A stretch of 64,000 bases of DNA, from assembly GCA_947642555.1 (NCBI GenBank), contig CANRSX010000018.1, positions 33,590 to 97,589 on the forward strand. Reading direction: 5' to 3'. The notes under the pieces are model-generated. The model did no database searches, was not told where the DNA came from, and saw only the letters and a program-made list of their open reading frames with translations. Position numbers and translations under genes: made by a program. Below, piece after piece: positions 18,924-26,430 of the stretch. Each line of letters starts with the position of its first letter. Within the stretch, counting starts at the first letter, position 1. Source of the DNA: an uncultured Roseburia sp. (GTDB lineage Bacteria > Bacillota > Clostridia > Lachnospirales > Lachnospiraceae).

Positions 18924-20204
18924 CTATTTGCCCTGCGACGCTTCGTATTCCTGCACCATGCGGATGATGTCGCGGTTGTAGCGCTGCCAGTCCGTGTCGA
19001 ATTTCTGCAGGAACGCGTCCACATCCTGCTCGATCAGGAAGGTCTGGATCTGCGCATCCACCGCCATCTCGGACGGGTAATAGTGATCCTGATAGTCCGT
19101 CATGTTTCCGGCCGCGATGTCCTCCGTCATGCCGTCAAGCATGGACGGCAGCGTGAAATCGCCCGTCTTACAGGGAATTGCCGTCTGTGCGTCGATGTAT
19201 TTCTGAAGGTTCTCCTGTGCGAGCAGGAAATCGAGCACCTCGTAGGCCGCTTCCTTATTCTTACAGTCAGCCGTCACGCAGAACTGAAGGTCGATACCGG
19301 AATTTAAGATGTTCCCTTCCGCGTTATCATTCGCCGGCATCATGAAGGAATCGACATTCATCTCCGGGTTCACGGATAAGATCTGCGGCACCGCATAGCT
19401 TCCGATCGTGTACATCGCGGACTCTCCGCGCGCAAACGCGGTACACGCGTCATTGTAGTTGTAGGCAAAGGGATCGTCCGGCCCGTATTTTAAGAGCTCT
19501 AAGTACTTCTCGGAAACCTCCCGGTACTCGGTCGAAAAGGTGGTCTCACCGCGGTTCACCTGCTTTGCCGTATCCGCCGGCGCCAGATCTACCGCCATCG
19601 CGTTCCAGGGTGCCAGACAGGTCCAGGTATCCTTAAATCCAAAATAAAACGGAAGGATCCCCTCGCCCTCAATCTGATCGCACAGCGCCATCAGCTCCTG
19701 CCAGTTCGTCGGGATCTCCCAGCCGTGCTCCTCGAACATATCACGGTTGTAAAGAATCCCGGCCGCATTCGCCACATAGGGCACCGCAAAGGTTCCGTCC
19801 ATCGGCACGAGCTCGAGCGCCTCATCAATCTCCAAATAAGCCGGATTGATGTCCGCCAGACCCGGATAATCCGAGACATCCGCCAGAATCCCCGCATCCA
19901 CAAAATAAGAGTAATTGATGTCGCCGCCGATCCCGATGATATCCGGATAATCCTCCCGGATAAATCTGGTACGCAGGATCGTCATGGCATCATTCGGAGA
20001 GCTGATGGTCAGATGAATGTTGTCGTGGGTCGCATTGAACTCTTCTTCCACCATCGTAAAATAATTTGCCGCTTCCGGCTTGTACTGGACAATCTCGATC
20101 TGAATCTTCCCGTCATCTGCAGAGTTCCCGCATCCGGCAAAAGAAAGTGCACCGGTCAGACAGCACGCGATCATCCCAAAGCATTTTACACGTTTTCCTT
20201 TCAT
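18924..20204 (-). CDS. Sugar-binding lipoprotein of the alpha-galactoside ABC importer
   Basis: 426 residues from ATG 20202-20204, chosen because an AGAAGGAG site lies 6 nt upstream; the longer frame to 20237 has none. The N-terminus has a basic start, a hydrophobic core and a lipobox (LSFAGC), so the protein should be lipid-anchored outside the membrane. The rest fits the type-1 extracellular solute-binding family (ThNWQELMALCDQI-type segment, FARGESAMYTIGSYAV, YPDIIGIGGDIN). It is the first gene of the operon with the two permeases and GH36 enzyme. Its promoter region faces the AraC-type regulator. Confidence 0.93.
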   Translation of the reverse strand: MKGKRVKCFGMIACCLTGALSFAGCGNSADDGKIQIEIVQYKPEAANYFTMVEEEFNATHDNIHLTISSPNDAMTILRTRFIREDYPDIIGIGGDINYSYFVDAGILADVSDYPGLADINPAYLEIDEALELVPMDGTFAVPYVANAAGILYNRDMFEEHGWEIPTNWQELMALCDQIEGEGILPFYFGFKDTWTCLAPWNAMAVDLAPADTAKQVNRGETTFSTEYREVSEKYLELLKYGPDDPFAYNYNDACTAFARGESAMYTIGSYAVPQILSVNPEMNVDSFMMPANDNAEGNILNSGIDLQFCVTADCKNKEAAYEVLDFLLAQENLQKYIDAQTAIPCKTGDFTLPSMLDGMTEDIAAGNMTDYQDHYYPSEMAVDAQIQTFLIEQDVDAFLQKFDTDWQRYNRDIIRMVQEYEASQGK

Positions 20205-20240
20205 AGCTTTTCTCCTTCTATAACTTGATAAGCGCATTTT

Positions 20241-20289
20241 ATCATACCTTTATGCTACCATAAATAGCAGTATTTTTGATGATTTATGC
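20241..20289 (-). promoter_or_regulatory. Weak promoter with AraC-type direct repeats before the sugar-uptake operon
   Basis: On the minus strand a -10 TATGAT (20241-20246) has only a poor -35 (TGCTAT) 17 bp upstream, as expected for an activator-dependent promoter. Two direct copies of GCATAAA lie at 20249-20255 and 20283-20289, 34 bp apart, each followed by A/T-rich sequence. They are plausible half-sites for the divergently encoded AraC-type regulator. Confidence 0.45.
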
Positions 20290-20351
20290 CGTAATGCGAT
20301 TTTTTAGGGATATAGTTGAAGTCATGACGCATTTTGATATATAATGAAAAA

Positions 20352-20506
20352 GTTCAGCCAGTCGGAATCGTATGGGTGAAAATCGTGCTCGCACGAATTT
20401 TCATCCATCGGTTTCGACTGAGGGAGCTTCCGTATATGAGCAAAAATAAGCTGCGTCAGCAGCAGAGAGCGCGTCAGCGCGATTTTGCGAATGGCGCGGG
20501 CTGAAC
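20352..20506 (+). ncRNA. Dispersed structured element, copy 1 (closed multi-hairpin)
   Basis: 155 bp. The ends pair as GTTCAGCC (20352-20359) with GGCTGAAC (20499-20506). Inside are a long hairpin (about 20360-20420, arms of nearly 30 nt with TCGTGC/GCACGA at the tip) and two short hairpins, GCTGC-gtca-GCAGC (20450-20463) and GCGC-gtca-GCGC (20469-20480). A second copy of exactly 155 bp lies on the minus strand at 61695-61849. There the two short stems have different but still paired sequences, which supports an RNA fold. It also holds a 22-codon frame (20436-20504) with a GAGGGAG site. It sits just before the AraC-type gene in the same direction. I cannot name a known RNA family for it. Confidence 0.65.
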
Positions 20507-20542
20507 TTTAACTTTTACCGAAGACCAGAACGGAGGTATCTT

Positions 20543-21391
20543 ATGAGCGAAGTGATTTTTTCTGTCTTTCCAAGTGAAAATTTTGTCGACCTCGGTCTCT
20601 ACCAGTACGGCTGGGAGCAGTGCGATCCCTCTCACTCCTTCGGCCCGGCCGCCAGAAACCACTATCTCTTCCACTACTGCCTTTCCGGCACCGGGACACT
20701 CTATGCGGAAAATTCCAAAGGAGAGTCCGTCACGTATCAGATCAAAAGCGGCCAGGGGTTTCTGCTTTTTCCGCATCAGATCTGCACCTATATCGCGGAT
20801 CGTGAGCTTCCCTGGGAATATGTCTGGCTGGAATTCGACGGGCTGCGCGCAAAAGAGACGGTTGAGCTCGCAGGCTTAAGCAGAGATCAGCCGGTGTATA
20901 AAACGCGCTATAAGGATATTGCGGAAGCCATGAAAAACGAGATGCTCTATCTCGTAAACCACAGAGACGAATCCCCGTTTCACCTGATCGGACATCTCTA
21001 TCTGTTTATTGACAGTTTTGTCCGCTCCTGCGCGTCGACCAATATTCGGCACGAAAACAGTCTGCGCGATTTTTATATAAAGGAAGCAATCTCCTACATC
21101 GAGCAGAATTTTCAGAACGACATCTCCGTGGAGGATATCGCCGCGACCTGCGGCTTAAACCGGAGCTATTTCGGAAAGATTTTTCATGAGACAATGGGAA
21201 AGTCCCCGCAGGAATTTTTAATCTCCTACCGCATGACAAAGGCCGCCGAGCTCTTAAAGCTCACCGGCCTCTCCATCGCGGATATCGGGAACGCAGTCGG
21301 TTACCCGAACCAGCTGCACTTCTCCCGGGCGTTTAAAAATGTGTACGGAATCTCGCCGCGGCAGTGGCGGTATGAGCATGGGGGGAGTTAA
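20543..21391 (+). CDS. AraC-family regulator of the alpha-galactoside locus (MsmR/RafR-like)
   Basis: 282 residues. The N-terminal cupin-like sensor domain is about residues 1-160 (HYLFHYCLSGTGTLY, GQGFLLFPHQICTYIADRELPWEYVWLEFDG motifs). The C-terminal part (about 180-282) is the double helix-turn-helix of AraC proteins: ISVEDIAATCGLNRSYFGKIF, then LSIADIGNAVGYPNQLHFSRAFKNVYGISPRQWR. It is likely to activate the divergent transporter-GH36 operon on sugar binding, as MsmR/RafR do. A CGGAGG site precedes ATG 20543. The last 166 bp of the gene are duplicated at 21683-21848. Confidence 0.93.
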   Translation: MSEVIFSVFPSENFVDLGLYQYGWEQCDPSHSFGPAARNHYLFHYCLSGTGTLYAENSKGESVTYQIKSGQGFLLFPHQICTYIADRELPWEYVWLEFDGLRAKETVELAGLSRDQPVYKTRYKDIAEAMKNEMLYLVNHRDESPFHLIGHLYLFIDSFVRSCASTNIRHENSLRDFYIKEAISYIEQNFQNDISVEDIAATCGLNRSYFGKIFHETMGKSPQEFLISYRMTKAAELLKLTGLSIADIGNAVGYPNQLHFSRAFKNVYGISPRQWRYEHGGS

Positions 21392-21412
21392 AAAAAGCTT
21401 GAAACAATGTGC

Positions 21413-21441
21413 TTTACACCGTTCAGACAATCCTTTATAAT
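21413..21441 (+). promoter_or_regulatory. Sigma-A-type promoter of the 58-aa gene
   Basis: -35 TTTACA (21413-21418), 17-bp spacer, perfect -10 TATAAT (21436-21441). The transcription start should be near 21448, about 45 nt before the small gene. It lies inside the unique segment between the two copies of the araC 3' end, so the segment carries its own expression signal. Confidence 0.75.
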
Positions 21442-21493
21442 AAACGTGTAGCAGTATATACTGACAGCAGACAATCAAAAAGGCGGTGAAAGG

Positions 21494-21670
21494 ATGGTAC
21501 AGGAAATGACACTTGATGAATTAAAACAGGTCACAATCGATTATTACGTAAATCTGCAGCGTATTAAAAAAGCTGACACCGGCAACAATCCCGAATTAGA
21601 ATATCAGTTAAAGATTTACAAAAACAAACTTGCCTCTTTGGGGATTCCGTCTGAAGAATACGAGATGTAA
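21494..21670 (+). CDS. 58-aa hypothetical protein
   Basis: Short gene that reads MVQEMTLDELKQVTIDYYVN in its first 20 residues and ends LGIPSEEYEM. It has a strong AAGGCGGTGAAAGG binding site and a textbook promoter 52 bp upstream, so it is very likely expressed. The product is small, charged and probably helical with no membrane segment; I do not recognise the family. The whole unit (promoter plus gene, about 290 bp) is enclosed by direct 166-bp copies of the end of the AraC-type gene, which suggests it was inserted there. Its lower GC and AAA/TTA codon use differ from the neighbouring genes. Confidence 0.75.
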   Translation: MVQEMTLDELKQVTIDYYVNLQRIKKADTGNNPELEYQLKIYKNKLASLGIPSEEYEM

Positions 21671-21682
21671 TCCGACTTCCTG

Positions 21683-21848
21683 CCGCATGACAAAGGCCGC
21701 CGGGCTCTTAAAGCTCACCGGCCTCTCCATCGCGGATATCGGGAACGCAGTCGGTTACCCGAACCAGCTGCACTTCTCCCGGGCGTTTAAAAATGTGTAC
21801 GGGATCTCACCGAGGCAGTGGCGGTGTGAGCATGGGGGGAGTTAAAAG
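21683..21848 (+). pseudogene. Duplicated 3' fragment of the AraC-type gene
   Basis: 166-bp copy of 21229-21394, differing at only about five positions. It encodes the last 53 residues of the regulator (second helix-turn-helix) up to the stop codon but has no start. It directly follows the 58-aa gene and overlaps the stop of the convergent GH3 gene by a few bases. It is a direct repeat flanking a 288-bp unique segment (21395-21682), as left by a duplicative insertion or an unequal recombination. Confidence 0.9.
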
Positions 21849-24241
21849 ACCTCCGCATAAAATCCCCTGGTCTTCCCCTCCACATACGCGTCCGCCGTCA
21901 CACGGAAGGTATCGGTAAATTTCAAATCCACGGAGGAGCTGCCCACGGATACCTCATACTCACCGGCCTCGATCTTCCAGCGCATCGTACAATCCAGAAA
22001 CGCCAGCTGTCCCGGCTTCACGCGGAAGGTGAGCTCCCGCTTCTCTCCCGGCGCGAGATGAATCCTCTTAAAACCGGCCAGCTCTAAGACCGGACGGCTC
22101 ATGCTGGCGCAGAGATCCCGGATGTAGAGCTGTATCACCTCATCCCCGGCGCACGCTCCGGTATTTTCCACCGTCACATGAATCACCGGTGCTTCTCCCG
22201 GCCAAAGCTCCTTTTTCTCCAGTGAAAATTCTGTGTAGTCAAACGTCGTGTAGGAAAGCCCGTGCCCGAAATAATACCGCGGCGCGTGCGGGCAGTCCAC
22301 ATAATCCGGGAACGCGATGCTCCCCTGCTGGTGCCAGGAGGAGTTATTTTTATGGTTGTAGTATATTGGAATCTGTCCCGCATGCCGCGCGACGGTCACC
22401 GGCAGCTTTCCGCCCGGATTATACTCCCCGGTCAGCGCGGCAGCAATGGCCTCCGCCCCGCCCTCCGCCGGGTTCCAGGCCTCAAGGATCGCATCCGCAT
22501 ACCGGTCCGCGGCGTCGCTGGAGATGGCCCTGCCGTTAAAATGCACAGCTGCCACCGGTTTGTGTAACGCGCCCAGCTTTTCAAGAAACGCCTCCTGGCA
22601 GACCGGCAGATTGATGTCCGACGCGTCGATGCCCTCTCCCATGGAGGCAATGGAGCTGGTACCGTGCTTGCCTCCCAGGGTCACGATCACAAGATCCGCC
22701 TCCTTCGCCAGCGCAAGGGCCTCCTCATGACCGGACAAATCATCACCGGCAAAGGGATAGCCGTACGCCCAGTCAGTCTGCACATCCGGCAGCTTCTCCC
22801 GCAGCGCATCCAGCAGACTCTTCACCCCGGGATTCTGCCGGCGCAGCACCTCCCAGAACGCCTCCTGATCCGCCTGGATCGGGGTTCCCGGTATGGTCTC
22901 CATCTCCACCGCCTTTCCGTTCTTTGTGGCGTCGATGCCTGCCATGGTGGAGATTGCGGCAACTTCTCCCTCCGCCATGGAAAAATGGGTGTATCCACCG
23001 TAATAAATCTTCGGATCCGCCGCATGACAGCCGATCACCGCGATCTTTTTCACATCCTTTGCAATCGGAAGCACGCCCGTATTTTTTAACAGCACCAGCG
23101 ACTCCTTTGCCGCGTCAAGCGCCGTCTCTTTATCTCCTTCCCGGAAAAACACGCACCGTAACTCCTCCCCGGTCAGGGCGTACGGATGCTCGAACAGCCC
23201 CATCCTAAACTTCGTCTCCAGCACACGCAGTACTGCCTGATCGAGCACACGGATATCCGCGCTCCCCTCCGCAAACCGTGCGAGCAGCTTCTCATCATAA
23301 CAGCACATCATCGGCAGCTCCACATCCATCCCGGCCTCCATCGCGCGAAGCCCCGCGTCCGTCCGGCTCTCCGCCGCCCGCTGCACCGTATAAATATTTT
23401 CGATGGCCCCGTAATCCGACACGGCGATCCCGTCAAATCCCATCTCCTCCCGTAACAGACCTGTCAGGATCTCTACAGTTGACGATACCGGCTGCCCGTT
23501 GATCGTGTTGTAACAGGGCATCACGCCACGCAGACCGCCCTCTGTGATGGCTGCCTGGAAGGGTTTCGCATAGATCTCCCGCAGCTGACGCTCTGAGATG
23601 TCGCACTCCGTCCCGTGGATTCCGCCGATGGAGGCATGAAACCCCAGGAAATGCTTTGCCACGCCCTCGGTGCGCATGCCGCCCTCGTCCGTTCCCTGGA
23701 GCCCTTTCACATACGCAGTTCCCATCGCCGCCGCAAGCGCGGGATCCTCCCCGTAGGTCTCACCCTGCCTGCCCATGCGGGCATCTCTTGAAATATCAAG
23801 CACCGGCGCTAAGGTCTCGGACACGCCGATGGCCCGTTCCTGCCTGCCGACGATTTCACCGACGCGCTCCTCAAGCGCCGGATCCCAGGAGGAAGCCCGT
23901 CCGATCCCGGAGGGAAAACTGGTCGCCCCCTGGATATACGCGCCGCAGAGCCCCTCCATATGAAAGATCGCCGGGATGTGATGTTCGCTTTTACGCATCA
24001 CGATATCCTGAATCTCACGCTGAAACTCTGCCCCTTCCTCCAGTGTCTTTAGCCCGCGCATCTGCAGGCAGCTGATGTGACCGGCCCCCTGCGGAAAATC
24101 CCGCTCCAACGTCTCATACGCCCCTTTCTGCGCCGGCGGAAAACAAATCAGCTGGGAAAGCTTCTCCTCCAGGCTCATCTGCGAGAGCAGCAGTTCGGCA
24201 CGCCGTGCCGGGGATAAGTTCGTGTTCATGTATTCCTTCAT
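21842..24241 (-). CDS. Glycoside hydrolase family 3 (beta-glucosidase/beta-xylosidase type)
   Basis: 799 residues from ATG 24239-24241, chosen for the TGGAGGA site 6 nt upstream; the frame is open 37 codons further but without a site. It has the GH3 barrel with AKHFLGF (195-201) and the nucleophile motif GFDGIAVSDYGAIE, putting the catalytic Asp at 276. The C-terminal alpha/beta domain (LVLLKNTGVLPI, IAVIGCHAADP, GTSSIASMGEGIDASDINLP) and a fibronectin-III-like end (GDEVIQLYIRD, LAGFKRIHLAPGEK) follow. No signal peptide, so it acts in the cytoplasm on beta-linked oligosaccharides; exact sugar specificity is not visible. It is convergent with the 58-aa gene region. Confidence 0.93.
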   Translation of the reverse strand: MKEYMNTNLSPARRAELLLSQMSLEEKLSQLICFPPAQKGAYETLERDFPQGAGHISCLQMRGLKTLEEGAEFQREIQDIVMRKSEHHIPAIFHMEGLCGAYIQGATSFPSGIGRASSWDPALEERVGEIVGRQERAIGVSETLAPVLDISRDARMGRQGETYGEDPALAAAMGTAYVKGLQGTDEGGMRTEGVAKHFLGFHASIGGIHGTECDISERQLREIYAKPFQAAITEGGLRGVMPCYNTINGQPVSSTVEILTGLLREEMGFDGIAVSDYGAIENIYTVQRAAESRTDAGLRAMEAGMDVELPMMCCYDEKLLARFAEGSADIRVLDQAVLRVLETKFRMGLFEHPYALTGEELRCVFFREGDKETALDAAKESLVLLKNTGVLPIAKDVKKIAVIGCHAADPKIYYGGYTHFSMAEGEVAAISTMAGIDATKNGKAVEMETIPGTPIQADQEAFWEVLRRQNPGVKSLLDALREKLPDVQTDWAYGYPFAGDDLSGHEEALALAKEADLVIVTLGGKHGTSSIASMGEGIDASDINLPVCQEAFLEKLGALHKPVAAVHFNGRAISSDAADRYADAILEAWNPAEGGAEAIAAALTGEYNPGGKLPVTVARHAGQIPIYYNHKNNSSWHQQGSIAFPDYVDCPHAPRYYFGHGLSYTTFDYTEFSLEKKELWPGEAPVIHVTVENTGACAGDEVIQLYIRDLCASMSRPVLELAGFKRIHLAPGEKRELTFRVKPGQLAFLDCTMRWKIEAGEYEVSVGSSSVDLKFTDTFRVTADAYVEGKTRGFYAEVF

Positions 24242-24297
24242 TTTGTTCCTCCATTCTGACTCATTCTGACTTTTCCTGTTACAGCCAGAAAAAGCAC

Positions 24298-24326
24298 TTG
24301 AACCTGATGAATCGCTGTGGTATGAT
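24298..24326 (+). promoter_or_regulatory. Promoter of the antisense antitoxin RNA
   Basis: -35 TTGAAC (24298-24303), exact 17-bp spacer, -10 TATGAT (24321-24326). It points towards the 3' end of the small holin-like toxin gene encoded on the other strand. No reading frame follows, so an RNA product is expected from about 24333. Confidence 0.7.
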
Positions 24327-24332
24327 ACATTA

Positions 24333-24424
24333 TAGAAGGAGCAACCGCCCACAAAGTGGTTGACCTCCCGGTTTGGCTATATAAGCCTACCTGTTTAGGG
24401 CAAGAAACAAGGTAGGCTTATTTA
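24333..24424 (+). ncRNA. Putative type I antitoxin RNA for the holin-like toxin
   Basis: Inferred transcript of about 90 nt from the promoter at 24298-24326 to the terminator hairpin at 24381-24421 with its TTATTTATTT tail. The tail reaches the last codons of the toxin gene on the opposite strand, the usual layout of convergent type I systems (TxpA/RatA, Fst-like), where antitoxin and toxin mRNA overlap at their 3' ends. The exact ends are not determined. Confidence 0.5.
24381..24421. terminator. Shared bidirectional terminator of the toxin-antitoxin pair
   Basis: Perfect 12-bp inverted repeat ATAAGCCTACCT (24381-24392) / AGGTAGGCTTAT (24410-24421) with a 17-nt loop that can pair further (GTTT/AAAC). 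On plus it is followed by TTATTTG. On minus it directly follows the toxin stop codon. Confidence 0.75.
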
Positions 24425-24514
24425 TTTGCGCTTAGTCCTATCTATGTAGGTAAGCAATGCGATCAGAAACGAACCGCCTATAAACAGCAGGCTGAAAACT
24501 TCGTATGTACTCAT
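24422..24514 (-). CDS. Holin-like toxin peptide (type I toxin-antitoxin), 30 aa
   Basis: 30 residues: it opens MSTYEVFSLLFIGGSFLIAL and ends with the charged tail YIDRTKRK. This is the pattern of the putative holin-like toxin family common in Firmicutes (short start, one membrane helix, LLTYID, basic tail). It has a very strong GGAGGTGG site 6 nt before ATG 24512-24514 and its own promoter at 24636-24664, giving a leader of about 115 nt with local hairpins. Such peptides insert in the membrane and stop growth when overproduced, and are held in check by an antisense RNA. Recognition is by motif, not by search. Confidence 0.8.
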   Translation of the reverse strand: MSTYEVFSLLFIGGSFLIALLTYIDRTKRK

Positions 24515-24635
24515 TTCGCACCACCTCCCTCTTCCTGTATTTCCCATGACGGGATCATGCCGAAGGGCCTCGCGGCGAATGCCGCTTCAGAAAGGTCGGG
24601 AGGCTACCACCTTGTAACACGGTTACTCAGTTAGC

Positions 24636-24664
24636 ATATTAACACATATCCATATTTTCTACAA
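24636..24664 (-). promoter_or_regulatory. Promoter of the holin-like toxin gene
   Basis: On the minus strand: -35 TTGTAG (24659-24664), 17-bp spacer, -10 TAATAT (24636-24641). The transcript would start near 24629 and carry a long structured leader (for example GCGGC-gaat-GCCGC near 24572-24586) before the toxin start. Confidence 0.6.
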
Positions 24665-24763
24665 TCATCCTTCAAATTTCTGGTAATAGTTCACAATCAT
24701 TTTCATACCGAATGCTACGACTCTCTGACCGCCAGCACCGCTATTCCTTTTTTCTCTATAACC

Positions 24764-25138
24764 TCACTCCTTCACGCCGCCCAGCGTAATTCCCTTCACA
24801 AAGTACTTTTGGAAAAAGGGATACGCGATGACAACCGGCAGGATCCCGACCACCGCAATCGCCATACGGATTGTCGTGGACGGCAGATCCGCCGTGCTCG
24901 CTGTGATCATCTGGGAACTGGAGGATCTTAAAATCGACTGGATATTCTCGTTTATGTTATTGAGAATATTCTGAATCGTATACAACCTCGCCCCGTCACG
25001 CTTCGACAGATAATACAGTCCGTTCGTCCAGAATTTATCCCATATCAGTCTCCTTTCCTCAGCTGTCATGCATCGCGTTTCTATCGCATCGCTTCGCCAT
25101 ACCGTCAGATTATAAAAAGAAAAAGTGGCCTGCACCAT
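24764..25138 (-). pseudogene. Remnant of a LplC/YtcP-type sugar ABC permease
   Basis: The last 85 or so residues read as the C-terminus of a LplC/YtcP-type permease: FWTNGLYYLSKRDGARLYTI, then the ending YPFFQKYFVKGITLGGVKE. A complete permease is about 290 residues; the N-terminal two thirds, including the EAA loop, are missing. The first 40 codons of the open frame look unrelated. No partner permease or binding protein lies nearby, so this is a decayed fragment. Confidence 0.8.
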
Positions 25139-25160
25139 ACCGGTATCAAACCCCTTTTTT
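25112..25160 (-). terminator. Intrinsic terminator after the Rpn-family gene
   Basis: On the minus strand AAAAAGGGG (25151-25159) pairs with CCACTTTTT (25120-25128), followed by CTTTTTATAA. The loop contains the segment GATACCGGTATGGTGCAGGC, closely matching the loop of the terminator at 26769-26808 after spoIIIAH, so the two terminators are related copies. Confidence 0.65.
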
Positions 25161-25166
25161 ATCAGA

Positions 25167-26159
25167 TCAAACTCTTTTCTTCCTTACCTCATCAATCATC
25201 TTCTGCCCGCATTCCGCGATCGCCATGATATCCTCATCCGGCATTCCGCGGCGCAGCATATTTCCCACAATCCGCTCCGTCTTCTCATCCATTCCAAGAG
25301 AGCGGCCCTCGCTTAAGCCCTTCTCCATACTCTCCTCCATGATCTTCCTGATCGCTGTACACATATCGATCCTGCCGTCCTTTCTGTAATAATCCTTCTT
25401 CCCGATCAGCTCCTGCGCATTCGTGCAGCATGTCACCACATCAAACGCATCCTCTTCCATCTCCTGATAATACGGATCCTGATTCACCAGGGCAAGAAGC
25501 TCCTTCTCATCCTCCGCACACCGTATGAAGTCAAACACCTGCCGGATATCCGTCCGGAAGACACCGGTGTCCTTCCACTTCCGGATCTCAATCAGGTTGA
25601 TCCGGTAGTCCGGCGTCACACGTCTGAGCTCTTCTGGCATATCGGCAAAATCCAGCATTCCGTGCAGTGATTCCGGTCCGTCCCATGCCGTTTCCCCGCT
25701 GTAAAGAATGAATGTCACAACCGGATGCAGCCTGCTGTCTTTCCGAAAGCCGTAGAGATATTCTCCCGCACCAAGCCCCCCGGCCTGTTTTCTGACCTGC
25801 TTACGGATCCCTGCCGCCTGCTTCTCATATTCCCCAACATCATACGCCAGGCTGCGCAGCGGAATGGAATAATCAATGGTCTTTTGATTCTCGATTCCGA
25901 TCACCGCAAAGTTCACCCCGAAGGCTGCCTTCCGTATTGCATCGCGTATTCTGTTCCTTTTCCGCAGTCCGCTTTTCCTGCCTCCTGCGGGCCTGCCCGT
26001 CTGCAGTCTGTGGCTTCGGAAGAATCCCGTCTGCGTGTCCAGCTCCTGCAGATCCGTCTCTGATACCACCGGACTGCCTGTAAAGACGATCCCGTTGATC
26101 AGATCCGCGTACCGGCCGTTATCCGCAAAGAATTCTTTCCATCCTGTGTCCTGATTCAT
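25167..26159 (-). CDS. Rpn-family recombination-promoting nuclease / putative transposase
   Basis: 330 residues. It matches the pattern of the Rpn/PD-(D/E)XK transposase-like family (COG5464) that is expanded in Lachnospiraceae: WKEFFADNGRYADLINGIVFTG near the N-terminus, VIGIENQKTIDYSIPLRSLAYDVGEYEKQ (the GIENQ motif carries catalytic residues), HPVVTFILYSGETAWDGPESLHGML, and a C-terminal segment with repeated GLSEGRSLGMDEK-type charges. These proteins have DNA endonuclease activity and affect RecA-independent recombination in E. coli. It has its own promoter (26360-26388) and terminator and is a single-gene unit in a patch of decayed genes. Confidence 0.88.
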   Translation of the reverse strand: MNQDTGWKEFFADNGRYADLINGIVFTGSPVVSETDLQELDTQTGFFRSHRLQTGRPAGGRKSGLRKRNRIRDAIRKAAFGVNFAVIGIENQKTIDYSIPLRSLAYDVGEYEKQAAGIRKQVRKQAGGLGAGEYLYGFRKDSRLHPVVTFILYSGETAWDGPESLHGMLDFADMPEELRRVTPDYRINLIEIRKWKDTGVFRTDIRQVFDFIRCAEDEKELLALVNQDPYYQEMEEDAFDVVTCCTNAQELIGKKDYYRKDGRIDMCTAIRKIMEESMEKGLSEGRSLGMDEKTERIVGNMLRRGMPDEDIMAIAECGQKMIDEVRKKRV

Positions 26160-26359
26160 CTCCTCTTCCTCCTGTACCGCGCAGGAGCTCTTTGGAAACC
26201 CCTGCTTTTTTGTGTGAATAAAAGCATGAATTTCCCGACTGGTGACGGCCCGCAGACGAACTACTGCCGGTCACATAGATATGACAGATGACGGGGATAT
26301 CCCCGAAACACAGAAAACCGGTATGATTTTCTGCAATATAGAAAATATGCTTTGACCTG

Positions 26360-26388
26360 ACTATAATACTCTCAGAAGCATATTTCAA
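26360..26388 (-). promoter_or_regulatory. Promoter of the Rpn-family gene; remaining 26160-26430 otherwise empty
   Basis: On the minus strand: -35 TTGAAA (26383-26388), 17-bp spacer, -10 TATAGT (26360-26365). The leader to the start at 26159 is about 190 nt and includes short inverted repeats (CCGGTCACAT.. near 26270 and GGGGATATCCCC near 26294-26305). I see no gene in 26160-26430. Confidence 0.6.
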
Positions 26389-26430
26389 GCTTTTCATTTT
26401 TATTTGTTACAAATTACCAGAAAACTGGTG

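Noticed and set aside
21630..21845. 71-aa plus-strand frame ending in an AraC helix-turn-helix
   Set aside because: It joins an out-of-frame part of the 58-aa gene with the duplicated araC 3' fragment; no ribosome binding site and an obvious chimera.
26119..26397. 92-aa minus-strand frame upstream of the Rpn gene
   Set aside because: No binding site, overlaps the Rpn start and promoter, and shows no protein-like composition.
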